Assembly (NCBI RefSeq): GCF_001591145.1
Contig: NZ_BCUF01000045.1
Span: forward strand, 1 to 48,788
Source of the DNA: Vibrio harveyi NBRC 15634 = ATCC 14126 = KCTC 12724
GTDB lineage: Bacteria; Pseudomonadota; Gammaproteobacteria; Enterobacterales; Vibrionaceae
Direction: 5' to 3'
Length of the DNA: 48,788 nt
A program made the position numbers and the translations under genes. Of the stretch, positions 25,326-34,375 are shown one piece after another. The notes beneath the pieces were generated by a model. It saw only the letters and a list, made by a program, of their open reading frames with translations. It had not been told where the DNA came from and did not search any database. Positions within the stretch are counted from its first letter, which is position 1. Every line of letters begins with the position of its first letter.

Positions 25326-26870
25326 ATGACTCAAAGCCTTTCTGATCTTCAGCAGCGTTTCCTTGCTATCGCGACCGATAGCAACTTATCTCCAAAACAG
25401 AAATCAAACTTTCTTGCTTTGGAAGCCGAAGCCACAATTCCATATATGACCGTCTCTGACGAGGTAAGCCAAGCGATGCAGCAAGGCGTCATATGTGACA
25501 TGTTTGAAGGTCACGCGCCATTTAAGCCGCGCTATGTTTTGCCAGATTACGCAAAATTTCTTTCTCAAGGTTCTGAATACTTGGAGTTAGCTCCAGCAGA
25601 AGATTTTGATGATGCGATCAACATGTTGACCATCATTTATCATCACGTGCCTTCGGTAACCAACATTCCCGTTTACCTTGGTCAACTTGATGACGTGCTA
25701 ATGCCTTACGTGGGTGACCTAACTGACGAGCAAATATACAAAAAACTGAAACACTTCTGGGTCATGCTTGATCGCACATTGCCAGACGCATTCATGCACG
25801 TGAATATTGGTCCTACGGACAACATCATTTGTCGTACGATTTTGAAAGTTGACGCAGAGCTAAAACAGATCGCGCCAAACTTAACGTTCATGTACGACGA
25901 AGCAGTTACACCAGACGACCTGTTAAAACAAGCAACACAAAACATTTGTGAGTGCAGCAAGCCGCACATCGCAAACTACCCAATGCATGTGAGCGCGTAC
26001 GAAGGTGGTCGCTTTGGTATCGTGAGTTGCTACAACTCTCTGCCATTGGCTGGTGGTTCAAACACGTTAGTGCGTATGAATCTAAAAGAAGCAGCGAATC
26101 GTGCAGATAACTGTAAAGATTTCTTCAACAACGTTCTGCCAGAATACCACGGTTTGATGGTTGAGTTGATGGATGCTCGAGCTTCACATTTGCATGAGAA
26201 ATCTGGATTCTTTAAAGGCTTTCTAACGCAAGAAGGTCTGATCGAAGAGTCTCGTTTTGCGCCAATGTATGGCATTTATGGCATGGCAGAAGCGGTAAAC
26301 GTATTGCTAGAGAAAGAGGGCAATGCGAGCCGTTATGGTCAAGACACAGCGGCAAATGAGCTAGGTCATAAGATCTCTGCGAAATTGGCTGAATTGGTAG
26401 AAAGCACATCAGTGAAATTTGGTTTGGAAGGCAAAGCGCTACTGCACGCGCAAGGTGGCATCAGCTTAGATTTGGATGTGACGCCGGGTGTGCGCATTCC
26501 TTACGGCAACGAACCAGATCCAGTGTCTTACGTGCAAGCGACGGCAGGTCATCACCAATACTACCGTTCTGGCATCAGTGACATTCTGACTATCGACGAA
26601 ACCGTGAAATCGAACCCAGAAGCGATGTTCAACCTATGTAAAGGCGCATTGAATGCTGGTTACCGCGAGTTTACGGCAAACGTAGCATCGAACGACTTGG
26701 TTCGCGTGACGGGTTACATGGTGAAGCTGTCTGATATCGCGAAATACGATGCAGAAGGTTCACGTACTAATACTACATTCCTAGGCGCAGAAGCGGCGAA
26801 GAACACTGGTATTTTGGAGCGTTCTCCACGTGTGGTGAGTCATGAAATGTCACCGATTTACGCTAAGTAA
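25326..26870 (+). CDS. yjjI: YjjI-family glycyl radical enzyme
   Basis: This is an anaerobic radical enzyme of unknown substrate, related to pyruvate formate-lyase and class III ribonucleotide reductase. The 514 residues match E. coli YjjI (516). The glycyl radical site is RVTGY at 460-464, with G463 as the likely radical carrier, and a candidate active-site cysteine sits in GIVSCYNSLPLAGGSNTLV. Typical blocks SNPEAMFNLCKGALNAGYREFTA-like precede the radical loop. The start ATG follows AGGA. It is directly followed by its activase yjjW, with which it must be co-transcribed, and is preceded by an elaborate hairpin leader. Expression should be anaerobic. Confidence 0.94.
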   Translation: MTQSLSDLQQRFLAIATDSNLSPKQKSNFLALEAEATIPYMTVSDEVSQAMQQGVICDMFEGHAPFKPRYVLPDYAKFLSQGSEYLELAPAEDFDDAINMLTIIYHHVPSVTNIPVYLGQLDDVLMPYVGDLTDEQIYKKLKHFWVMLDRTLPDAFMHVNIGPTDNIICRTILKVDAELKQIAPNLTFMYDEAVTPDDLLKQATQNICECSKPHIANYPMHVSAYEGGRFGIVSCYNSLPLAGGSNTLVRMNLKEAANRADNCKDFFNNVLPEYHGLMVELMDARASHLHEKSGFFKGFLTQEGLIEESRFAPMYGIYGMAEAVNVLLEKEGNASRYGQDTAANELGHKISAKLAELVESTSVKFGLEGKALLHAQGGISLDLDVTPGVRIPYGNEPDPVSYVQATAGHHQYYRSGISDILTIDETVKSNPEAMFNLCKGALNAGYREFTANVASNDLVRVTGYMVKLSDIAKYDAEGSRTNTTFLGAEAAKNTGILERSPRVVSHEMSPIYAK

Positions 26871-26891
26871 TTGGTGACGGATAAGAATAAG

Positions 26892-27773
26892 ATGGCTAGA
26901 CGATCGGAACACCTCTTGGCTAAGGTAACTCGTATCCTTCCGTTCTCTTGTGTTGATGGACCTGGAAACCGTCTAGTCATCTTTCTACAGGGTTGTAACT
27001 ATCAGTGCATCAACTGCCACAATCCGCACACAATCAATCACTGCAACCAATGTGGGGATTGTGTGAGCGAGTGTCCTGTTGGCGCACTGAAGTTCGACAA
27101 AAGCAACAACGTTGTTTGGCTTAAAGAGGAGTGCACCCACTGCGACCGTTGTATAGAGATATGTCAGCACCAATCTAATCCAAAAATTACTGACTACTCT
27201 GTGGAAGCAATGCTCGATTTGATACGAAAACAGCGCTTTTTTATTAGCGGTGTGACGGTATCCGGTGGGGAATCTACCTTACAGCTTCCTTTCATTATTG
27301 CGCTGTTTAGAGGGATTAAACAGGACCCTGAATTGCAACATCTTACTTGCTTCATTGATAGCAATGGCTCTTTATCTACCGCAGGTTGGAAAAAAGTCCT
27401 ACCGTATATGGATGGGGCGATGATCGACCTAAAATCGTGGCAAAGTGAAACGCATCACTGGTTAGTAGGGCGGGATAATCACCGTGTATTTCAAGCAATT
27501 CAGTATTTAGCCGAAGCAAGCAAGTTGTATGAAGTGCGTTTACTGCATATTCCAGGTAAGAGCGATCTCGATACGGAAGTCGCAACTGTTGGGCACTATC
27601 TGCAAGCGTTACCTGAATCAGTCAACATTCGTTTGAACGCGTTTCAGCATCATGGTGTAACAGGCGAAGCCCTTGGCTGGGAGAAATGCTCTCAGGATGA
27701 AATGGAGCGCTTCCACGCTCAATTGAGCCAATTCGTTAGCAGACCAATGACCATGCCATCGGTCTATGTGTAA
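26892..27773 (+). CDS. yjjW: YjjW-family glycyl radical enzyme activase
   Basis: This radical-SAM enzyme installs the glycyl radical on YjjI. The 293 residues contain the radical-SAM cluster motif CNYQCINC (C35, C39, C42), then two ferredoxin-type 4Fe-4S motifs (C51/54/57/61 and C81/84/87/91), as in other activases, then the SAM-binding GGE in VTVSGGEST. The N-terminal RILPFSCVDGPGNRLVIFLQGC matches E. coli YjjW. The open frame begins at a TTG next to the yjjI stop, but the ATG at 26892 gives the family-like N terminus. Its end converges on the LysR gene 16 bases away with no clear terminator. Confidence 0.94.
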   Translation: MARRSEHLLAKVTRILPFSCVDGPGNRLVIFLQGCNYQCINCHNPHTINHCNQCGDCVSECPVGALKFDKSNNVVWLKEECTHCDRCIEICQHQSNPKITDYSVEAMLDLIRKQRFFISGVTVSGGESTLQLPFIIALFRGIKQDPELQHLTCFIDSNGSLSTAGWKKVLPYMDGAMIDLKSWQSETHHWLVGRDNHRVFQAIQYLAEASKLYEVRLLHIPGKSDLDTEVATVGHYLQALPESVNIRLNAFQHHGVTGEALGWEKCSQDEMERFHAQLSQFVSRPMTMPSVYV

Positions 27774-27789
27774 CGCAGGAGGGATAACT

Positions 27790-28746
27790 TTAAAGTTTAT
27801 TCACTCTTGGTTTGCTGCATCCTCCCAAGGTTTCACACGCCTTAAGCACTTGTTGTTGTAGCCATCTTAAAGCGGGATCGTTGAGGCTCGCTTTGTTCCA
27901 CACCAAGCTATACGCCACTTGTCCATATTCGAACGGCAATGGTCTTTCTACTAATCCTTTCGCTTGTAGTGCCATTTGTGCCCAAAGCTTTGAACAAGTG
28001 AACAGATAGTCTGAGTGGTGACACATCACAGCTGCGGACCCAAAGTCCGCCACGTGCATCGCGATACTGCGTTTGGCGTAGCGCTGAGTTAAGTTCTGCT
28101 CAAAGTAAGGTTGAGATAAGTCTTTATCGTGAATGCCAATGTGCCTAGCACACAAGTAGTTTTCTACCGAGAGATCTTCTTTTGACAATGGGTTGTTACT
28201 GCCCATCAAACAGATCATCTCATCTTCCAAAATCGTTTGCCAAACCAAGTCTTTATTATGCGTAGGTGGTTGGCTGATATCGTGCGGCAGAATCATAAAG
28301 TCCACTTGTCCACGGATTAAAGAATCAAAACTCATCTGCTCTTTCGCGTAGACGTTCAATTGTGCTCGACTGCCCATTTGTTGAGATAGGTTTTGTAGCA
28401 TTGGTGCGAAAATTTCAAAGGTACTTTCACGCATCGCCAAAGAGAAGCGACCTTCGTAATACGCAGGATTGAATAAGCCTTGATAAAGCAAACCGTTCAT
28501 ACTGGAAAGAATGCCGTGTACCGAAGGACCGATGTTTAAAGCAAACGGCGTTGGGACTAAGCGAGTGCCATCGCGGTAAAAAAGGTCATCTTTAAGAATG
28601 TCGCGCAATTGGCTTAGCGTTTTACTCACGCTAGAAGGGGTCACGCAAAGCTGTTCTGCTGCTTGAGTCACACTGTGTGTTGTGAGCAACATGTGCAATA
28701 CGGTGAGGTGTTTAAGGCTAATGCGTGAGAGTGTTATGTAATCCAT
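27790..28746 (-). CDS. LysR-family transcriptional regulator
   Basis: This is a DNA-binding regulator of 318 residues. The winged helix-turn-helix lies at about 12-70 (TVLHMLLTTHSVTQAAEQLCVTP, then SSVSKTLSQLRDILKDDLF), followed by a type 2 periplasmic-binding-like effector domain starting near 95 (GRFSLAMRESTFEIFAPML). It resembles the YbeF/LeuO/NodD-like branch in that its effector domain has MRESTFE-like text. It converges with yjjW, so its target could be yjjI-yjjW or elsewhere. It does not share a promoter with an adjacent divergent gene, because terC lies 340 bases away in the same upstream region. Confidence 0.93.
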   Translation of the reverse strand: MDYITLSRISLKHLTVLHMLLTTHSVTQAAEQLCVTPSSVSKTLSQLRDILKDDLFYRDGTRLVPTPFALNIGPSVHGILSSMNGLLYQGLFNPAYYEGRFSLAMRESTFEIFAPMLQNLSQQMGSRAQLNVYAKEQMSFDSLIRGQVDFMILPHDISQPPTHNKDLVWQTILEDEMICLMGSNNPLSKEDLSVENYLCARHIGIHDKDLSQPYFEQNLTQRYAKRSIAMHVADFGSAAVMCHHSDYLFTCSKLWAQMALQAKGLVERPLPFEYGQVAYSLVWNKASLNDPALRWLQQQVLKACETLGGCSKPRVNKL

Positions 28747-29085
28747 TCGTAAGACTAACTAGTGTGATTTTTCTCAGTATATCAAAATATTATTGTGAAA
28801 CATTTTTTTACGATTGTTGAAGCACGCAAAAAGAGGTGTTTCTTTTCGTGTTCTATATAAAGATTTGGCTCAACTGGGCACTTTATAGGGGTGAGTAGTG
28901 GCAATAACCCTTAGAGGACGAAAGATGGTTGACATAAGCCTGACAAAATAGGGGATTGCGAACAAATAGGAGAGGTGATTTACTCAACTTTCCTAAGTAA
29001 CAGAGGTTTAAATAAACTTAATGGACGACCCCTTTAGTCGACTGAACAATTCACTGTATGGCTTCCAATCATCGGAGGCGTACTC
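28747..29085. other. Divergent intergenic region between LysR and TerC genes
   Basis: There is no gene in about 340 bases. It contains AGGGGTGAGTAG (28887-28898), which loosely recalls the start of yybP-ykoY manganese riboswitches found before some terC-type genes, but the rest of that motif is not seen. A TTGACA at 28934-28939 has no matching -10. I cannot assign structure with confidence. Confidence 0.3.
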
Positions 29086-29853
29086 ATGTTAGAACTTTTT
29101 ATGCAACCAGAAGCGTGGGCTATCTTCGCTACCTTGTTTGCTCTTGAAGTTGTCTTAGGCGTTGATAACGTCGTATTCATCTCCGTTCTGTGTGAACGAT
29201 TACCACAACACCAGCGTAAACTTGCCCGAAACCTAGGTATCGGTCTTGCCGTTATGGCTCGCATTGTTTTGGTGTTCTCGATCTCTTGGATCATGCAGCT
29301 TACTCAGCCGTTAATCAGCTTTAGCGACTACGCATTTACTGGCCGTGATTTAATTATGATTGCGGGTGGTGCGTTCCTATTGGCGAAAAGCTTGAAAGAG
29401 TTGTGGAGTTGGTTAACGCATACAGAACACGGTCACTCGACTCATGTTCGTACTGGTCTTGCCGTGGTTTTACTGCAGATCGTTGCAGTTGACGCTGTGT
29501 TCTCAATGGACTCGGTGATCACCGCAGTTGGTTTAACGAGCGAGGTACCTATTATGGTGGCGGCAATCATCTCGTCAGCAATTGTAATGGTATTAACGGC
29601 GGAGAAAATCAACAATCTAGTGACGCGTTACCCGGGCTTTAAGACACTTGCTCTACTGTTTCTAGTATTGCTAGGTGGTCTGTTGATGGCAGAAGGTTTT
29701 GCTATTCACATCAACAAAGGTTACGTGTATTTCGCGATGGCGTTTGGTCTAGTGTTGGAAATGTGTCATATCCAGCTAAAGAAAAAACAACGCCCAGTGA
29801 TTCAGCGAATTCGTCCAATCCGGCCTCGTTCTGTTGCGCTTCAAACTCGATAA
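29086..29853 (+). CDS. TerC-family membrane protein (YgdQ-like)
   Basis: This integral membrane protein has 255 residues and about seven helices. It shows the family's acidic membrane motifs EVVLGVDNVVFIS (about 20-32) and VAVDAVFSMDSVITAVG (about 140-156), whose aspartates are thought to handle metal ions; relatives export manganese or support metallation of secreted proteins. It lacks the CBS and CorC domains of longer paralogues and ends in a basic tail (RPIRPRSVALQTR), so it is the short YgdQ type. GGAGG precedes the ATG. It is monocistronic with a strong terminator. Confidence 0.92.
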   Translation: MLELFMQPEAWAIFATLFALEVVLGVDNVVFISVLCERLPQHQRKLARNLGIGLAVMARIVLVFSISWIMQLTQPLISFSDYAFTGRDLIMIAGGAFLLAKSLKELWSWLTHTEHGHSTHVRTGLAVVLLQIVAVDAVFSMDSVITAVGLTSEVPIMVAAIISSAIVMVLTAEKINNLVTRYPGFKTLALLFLVLLGGLLMAEGFAIHINKGYVYFAMAFGLVLEMCHIQLKKKQRPVIQRIRPIRPRSVALQTR

Positions 29854-29880
29854 TTGAAACGTAGCAACTGAACCAAACTG

Positions 29881-29905
29881 AGCCGCTCTTGAGAGCGGCT
29901 TTTTT
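29881..29905 (+). terminator. Rho-independent terminator after terC-like gene
   Basis: AGCCGCTC pairs with GAGCGGCT across a 4-nt loop and is followed by six T. Confidence 0.95.
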
Positions 29906-30021
29906 ACGTCTGTATTCTGTGAACTGTGTGGATTTGTCGTGTCGATAGAAAATGGAATTTGTTGTTGTAGCACGGATTTCTTATATAGACCGCCCAAACC
30001 TATACGAGTGAACAAAATAGA

Positions 30022-30624
30022 ATGAACAAACTGATCGACGCGTTATCGACGCACGGATACTACATCTGGGATGATTTTATTTCTCAAGAGGAAGTGGCTG
30101 AGCTGCGTGACTGTATTCCTGATGATTGGAAGAAAGCACGTATTGGTCGTAACGACGACGTGACTCGTATTGAAACCATTCGCAGTGACAAGATCCAATG
30201 GTTGAAACGCGACATGGGTGCACCAGTGGCGTCTTTCTTAGATAAGATGGAAGAGATCCGTTTGGAAGCAAACCGTCATTTCTTTCTAGGCTTGTTTGAG
30301 TACGAAGCGCACTTCGCGAAATACGAGAAAGGTGACTTCTACCAAAAACACCTCGACTGCTTTAAGGGCAATGAAAACCGCCGCCTAACCACGGTGTTCT
30401 ACATGAATGAGTCGTGGAGCGAAGAAGATGCAGGTGAGTTGGTGGTGTACGATTTGAATGACAACAAAATTGCGACTATTCCACCGCGTTCTGGTCGTCT
30501 GTTCGTATTCCTATCTGAGCAATTCCCACACGAAGTGTTGCCGACAAACGCTGAGCGATTCAGTATTGCAGGTTGGTTCCGTATTAACGGTGTCAAAGAT
30601 AACCAGCTCGACATCGCTCACTAG
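30022..30624 (+). CDS. 2OG-Fe(II) oxygenase, prolyl-hydroxylase-like
   Basis: This iron/2-oxoglutarate oxygenase of the P4H/EGLN type has 200 residues. Visible are the iron ligands H110 and D112 (KHLDCF), H170 (FPHEVL) and the 2OG-binding R179 in RFSIAGWF. Bacterial relatives hydroxylate proline residues in proteins such as EF-Tu or act on small substrates, so the target here is open. There is no signal peptide. It is flanked by terminators on both sides and so stands alone. It belongs to a different subfamily from the oxygenase at 297. Confidence 0.9.
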   Translation: MNKLIDALSTHGYYIWDDFISQEEVAELRDCIPDDWKKARIGRNDDVTRIETIRSDKIQWLKRDMGAPVASFLDKMEEIRLEANRHFFLGLFEYEAHFAKYEKGDFYQKHLDCFKGNENRRLTTVFYMNESWSEEDAGELVVYDLNDNKIATIPPRSGRLFVFLSEQFPHEVLPTNAERFSIAGWFRINGVKDNQLDIAH

Positions 30625-30665
30625 ACCTTATTATTGTGGTCGCGTTGAAATACGTTTGAAATAAC

Positions 30666-30699
30666 AAAGGGACGCCAATCTGGTGTCCCTTTGTTTTAT
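30666..30699. terminator. Bidirectional terminator between convergent genes
   Basis: AAAGGGACGCCA pairs with TGGTGTCCCTTT (12 bp, one G-U) across a 3-nt loop, with T-rich flanks on both strands. It serves the oxygenase gene and the minus-strand HD-GYP gene. Confidence 0.92.
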
Positions 30700-30717
30700 T
30701 CTGTTTACGGCTCGGCG

Positions 30718-31977
30718 TTAAGCTTGAGTGGAGAGCTCATAACACGTTTGCATGTGTGATGACAAAACTCGATATACATCAGCACAGAACTTACCCGATT
30801 TGATCTGCTCATCCATGATGATGGCGATTTCTTGTTGCGTCATGCGTCCACGGTAGGGACGATCTTGAGAAAGTGCTTGAAAGACATCCGCGACCGCAAT
30901 AATGCGCGATGGAACGTCCAAGGCTTCACCTGTTTTATGGTAGGGATAACCTGAGCCGTCTAAGCGCTCGTGATGATTGGAAGCCCATTCAGCAATTTTG
31001 GCGTTAGGAAACACTTTAAGCAGTGCTAACTCTGTGTCCACGGTGTGACGTTTAATTCGAGTGTATTCGTGTTTGTCCAGCGGTCCTTCCTTATGAAGGA
31101 TCTCATCCGGAGTTTTGAGTTTACCAATATCGTGAACGAGTCCAGCAATAAAAATCATCTCTTGTTCGTGCTCATCCAACCCCATTTTCTTCGCCAAGTA
31201 ACGAGACAGTTCAGCGACCTTTTGTGAATGTTGATAAGTAAAAGGGCTCTTGGCATCAACAATACGAGCTAAGAACAAACCCAAGCTGTTCATGTCTTCT
31301 ATGGTTAGTTGTTTTTGCAGCCAGTCTATATTCTCAAATTGAAGTCCAATCGTTTCGATATGCTCTGACTCCATCGCAAACCAAAACGCATCTGTCATGA
31401 TCAATTGAACCATCGCGTCGCACATGTTTGGGTTAAACAGCGTGCCCGCATTTGCTATTACACACTCGGCAATCAGTTCCTCATGTAAGGTGACAAGGTC
31501 GCTATGGCAGTTAGATACGTAATACGCACGCATAAAATCGAGACGATCAGAAAGGTAAAGCAGTGCAGCGACGTCTTTTTCAAATGTCGGAAGATCGATC
31601 TGTTCGAGTTCTTTCCAGTGCGTATGATGATAAAGAATTGGCGTTGCGAATTGAGTGAGCAACCGACATTGCTTAAGCGTGTGGTAGCCACGGATGCAGT
31701 GCGCTTTGGCGTCTTGAGGAACAAGCTGTTCAAGCAGCATCATGTGCTCGCGGGTCTCAGAAACTCCGCAGTCGTGGATCATGCCAGCAAAGTAACAGAA
31801 CTCTGCTTTTTTGATGTCCCAACCTAAGGTGATCGCACATTGATAGGCAATATAGGCGACTCGATGGCTATGGTGTGTATCGTCTACGCCTACGTAATCT
31901 AACGCACGCGCTACCCAGATCAGGGCTTGTTTTAGATCGACTTCAAACCCCGAGATGGAGTGGGAAGATTGCTTCAT
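30718..31977 (-). CDS. Tandem HD / HD-GYP phosphodiesterase
   Basis: This protein has 419 residues and two HD modules. The N-terminal one (about 15-170) keeps HDCG at 68-71; the C-terminal HD-GYP (about 230-410) is complete with H250, HDIGK at 282-286, HHERLDGSGYP at 335-345 and AVADVFQALSQDRPYR. It should hydrolyse a cyclic dinucleotide. The tandem layout recalls V. cholerae V-cGAP proteins that degrade 3'3'-cGAMP (from memory), so either c-di-GMP or cGAMP is possible. There is no membrane segment. The ribosome site is weak (GGTAA). It is a single gene with a shared terminator. Confidence 0.92.
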   Translation of the reverse strand: MKQSSHSISGFEVDLKQALIWVARALDYVGVDDTHHSHRVAYIAYQCAITLGWDIKKAEFCYFAGMIHDCGVSETREHMMLLEQLVPQDAKAHCIRGYHTLKQCRLLTQFATPILYHHTHWKELEQIDLPTFEKDVAALLYLSDRLDFMRAYYVSNCHSDLVTLHEELIAECVIANAGTLFNPNMCDAMVQLIMTDAFWFAMESEHIETIGLQFENIDWLQKQLTIEDMNSLGLFLARIVDAKSPFTYQHSQKVAELSRYLAKKMGLDEHEQEMIFIAGLVHDIGKLKTPDEILHKEGPLDKHEYTRIKRHTVDTELALLKVFPNAKIAEWASNHHERLDGSGYPYHKTGEALDVPSRIIAVADVFQALSQDRPYRGRMTQQEIAIIMDEQIKSGKFCADVYRVLSSHMQTCYELSTQA

Positions 31978-32229
31978 TGTAATTACCGACGTTTTTACTC
32001 GCCTGTGCTTATTTTATTTTGATTTTTTAGGGGAATGCGACAGCGAACTGATACCTAAAAAGGGTGCACATGGCTTAGTTATAGTTATGCCGAGAATAAT
32101 ACTGCTTGTCGCACGTAAAATTCATCCGAAGCCCAGAACTCTTGGTCATTTCTTTGAACTACGTATTGATTTCGAAAGATTTCTCCTTGTTCGATTGACT
32201 TCCTTTGAAAACCACACAAATAGTGATGT

Positions 32230-32248
32230 AAAGTATTCTCATTATCAT
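32230..32248. promoter_or_regulatory. Fur-box-like site before the SDR gene
   Basis: Read on the minus strand, CATGATAATGAGAATACTT matches about 13 of 18 positions of the Vibrio-type Fur consensus AATGATAATnATTATCATT, with one perfect half-site. It ends about 22 bases before the start codon at 32270, where a bound repressor would block transcription. The regulator is inferred. Confidence 0.4.
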
Positions 32249-32269
32249 GTGTATTGTGAAAGGTAAATT

Positions 32270-32902
32270 ATGAAAAGAGTCGTTATATGGGGCGCGAGCA
32301 GTGGTCTTGGTTTGGCAATTGCGCAGTATTTTGCTGATAAGGGTACTCAAGTGATTGGCGTAGCAAGAAATCCAGATAAGAATCCGGAATTGAAGGCGAT
32401 ATGCCACTCGACCTTTACGTGTGATGCAACGGTAGCGACTGAGGTGAATGCGGTTGTCGAGCAGCTTAATCAAGATGACATCATCATCAGTACTATGGGC
32501 AGCTTTCGTGCGGATATTCCGGTGGATTATCTTGGTCATCGCCATCTTATCGACGCTGCTTGCCACGCTTCACTGAAACGTTTTGTATTGGTGACGTCTC
32601 TCGGTTGTGGTGACAGCTGGCAGTATCTCTCTGAACGCTCTAAAGCGGGCTTCGGCGGTGTCGTCCGGGAGAAGTCATTAGCAGAAGCATGGTTACAGAC
32701 TAGTGATTTGGATTACACCATTATTCGCCCAGGTGGCCTTAAAGATGGTGATGTGACAGGCAACGGTGTTTTGGTCGAGCCGAAAGAAGTGCACGGATTG
32801 GTATATCGTCAAGAAGTTGCTCGTTTGATTTTTGACATGCTTGAAGACGGCAGAGGAAGCGGAGAGATCTTCCATTGTGTCGATCCAGAATTAACGTACT
32901 AA
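32270..32902 (+). CDS. NAD(P)-binding SDR-like protein
   Basis: This Rossmann-fold protein has 210 residues and resembles atypical short-chain dehydrogenases (the NAD(P)H-binding/BVR-B group). The nucleotide loop is GASSGLG at 8-14, followed by a basic ARNPDK that favours NADP(H). IISTMGSF and TSLGCGDSW replace the classic NNAG and catalytic sites, and IIRPGGLKDG is typical of atypical members. There is no YxxxK catalytic pair in the usual place, so it may be a reductase of a special substrate or a redox sensor. AAAGG precedes the ATG, and a Fur-like box suggests iron control. Confidence 0.85.
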   Translation: MKRVVIWGASSGLGLAIAQYFADKGTQVIGVARNPDKNPELKAICHSTFTCDATVATEVNAVVEQLNQDDIIISTMGSFRADIPVDYLGHRHLIDAACHASLKRFVLVTSLGCGDSWQYLSERSKAGFGGVVREKSLAEAWLQTSDLDYTIIRPGGLKDGDVTGNGVLVEPKEVHGLVYRQEVARLIFDMLEDGRGSGEIFHCVDPELTY

Positions 32903-32923
32903 ATGTGCTAATCGAATGAATCA

Positions 32924-32959
32924 AAAACAGGGAGAGTGTTTAGGCGCTGTCCCTGTTTT
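32924..32959. terminator. Bidirectional terminator overlapping the cyclase stop
   Basis: AAAACAGGGA pairs with TCCCTGTTTT (10 bp) around a 16-nt partly paired loop, with A/T-rich flanks on both sides. The minus-strand cyclase gene ends inside it (stop at 32940). Confidence 0.8.
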
Positions 32960-34367
32960 CATTTGAATACAATGCGACTTGGTCTCGCCCTAAATTTTTA
33001 GCAGCATACAGTGCCTCATCGGATTCATCTAGCAGCCCGTTTGGGTTGATCGCATCAGCTTGAGTTCGTTCAGAAAGGCTAACTCCTATAGAGACTGTCA
33101 GATATTTAGGTTCCGGTTCATCTTGATGAATAATCTTGAGCTGCTTTATTCTTCCTCGTAACTGATTGCCTTTTGCGATCGCTTCTCTGGCATCATGTAC
33201 TGGCGCTAATACAACGAACTCTTCACCACCCAGTCTCAATGCATAACCATGGCTTTGAGCGGCAAAAGATTCCAAGGCGTCGGCGACGCGCTTAAGCGCT
33301 TTGTCTCCCTCTAAATGCCCTCTATGGTCATTAAACTCTTTAAAGTGGTCTATATCGATAAAAAAACAGGCGATAAACGTTTTATTAGCTTGATAGCACA
33401 GAGAGCGGAACGAGGCTTCAAGTGAACGCCGATTGTACAAGCCGGTAAGAGGATCGTGCTTAACCATTTTATCTAACTCTCTGTTTTTTCTTACTACTTT
33501 ATCTACAAGAAGGCTAAATGCACGAGCAAGATCGCCTATTTCGTCTTTTCTCTTCATGTTAGGTACTTGCAATAGGCTTATAGCCTCAAAGTTCTGACGC
33601 ATAAAGGTCGATAAGTTCTTAATAGGAGAGGAAATATGGTAAGACAATAAGAACAAGAGAGGATATGAAATCATCATGCCCAGAACAAGTTCGCGAATAG
33701 AGTCCATCAAAAATGCATCACGTATGTCACTAACCAATTCGATGTCATAAAGCAGTTCGATATTACCTTGATTATTCCCTGTTAATGGCAAAGTTATGTA
33801 GAGAATATTCTTGTCGAAACTGAGATGGCTTTCTCCAACGATACGACAGGGTGCTAGGTCTAGCGTGTAGTTCTTTTTCAACTCCTGACTGAGGTGGAAT
33901 TGGTTTTGAGCGTCATTAAGGCGCGCGAGCAGATAGTTCACTTTAATACTGGACTTTGAGCCAGCATTTTTAACGGAGGTTAATCTAGCAATGCGTTGCT
34001 CCAAGTCTTGCTCAAACGTGGGAGGGTAGTCAGTCCGCCAGATTTCGTCTGCGTTGCGATTATAGGTAACAGACATGGGAGTATTAGTTACAGAGGAATA
34101 ACCATTGACGTAAAAATAACGGAGATCAGTATGCATTTTTAATTGGTTTTTAAAGCTAGGCAGCATTAGGTTGGCATAGTTACCCCCGTGCACCGCGTCA
34201 CTCACATGGTGAACAAGTGCACTTGCGCTTTGTTCGCGAGAGGTAATCGTCGTCTTTACGATCGTGTCCATTGAGTTATGAAAATTGTAGTAACCCAAAC
34301 CGCCGATCATGAGAATGACGAGAACAAAATGTGATAGGAATATCTTTATTCTTATTGAAGTTCCCAC
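32940..34367 (-). CDS. Membrane diguanylate cyclase with periplasmic sensor and HAMP
   Basis: This c-di-GMP synthase has 475 residues: membrane helix (about 8-30), large periplasmic sensor (31-222), second helix (225-243), HAMP (244-297, with KRKDEIGDLARAF) and a GGDEF domain with intact GGEEF at 380-384 and DIDHFKEFND. The region before GGEEF (AQSHGYALRLGG) lacks the RxxD inhibitory site, so the enzyme should not be product-inhibited. It follows the small periplasmic haem protein gene by eight bases on the minus strand, so the two form an operon. The likely reading is that the haem protein feeds a signal to the periplasmic domain of the cyclase (inference). Confidence 0.93.
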   Translation of the reverse strand: MGTSIRIKIFLSHFVLVILMIGGLGYYNFHNSMDTIVKTTITSREQSASALVHHVSDAVHGGNYANLMLPSFKNQLKMHTDLRYFYVNGYSSVTNTPMSVTYNRNADEIWRTDYPPTFEQDLEQRIARLTSVKNAGSKSSIKVNYLLARLNDAQNQFHLSQELKKNYTLDLAPCRIVGESHLSFDKNILYITLPLTGNNQGNIELLYDIELVSDIRDAFLMDSIRELVLGMMISYPLLFLLSYHISSPIKNLSTFMRQNFEAISLLQVPNMKRKDEIGDLARAFSLLVDKVVRKNRELDKMVKHDPLTGLYNRRSLEASFRSLCYQANKTFIACFFIDIDHFKEFNDHRGHLEGDKALKRVADALESFAAQSHGYALRLGGEEFVVLAPVHDAREAIAKGNQLRGRIKQLKIIHQDEPEPKYLTVSIGVSLSERTQADAINPNGLLDESDEALYAAKNLGRDQVALYSNENRDSA

Positions 34368-34375
34368 GTGATGAA

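Noticed and set aside
28887..29000. yybP-ykoY manganese riboswitch before the terC-like gene
   Set aside because: Only an AGGGGTGAGTAG stretch resembles the motif start; the second conserved loop and the closing helix are not seen.
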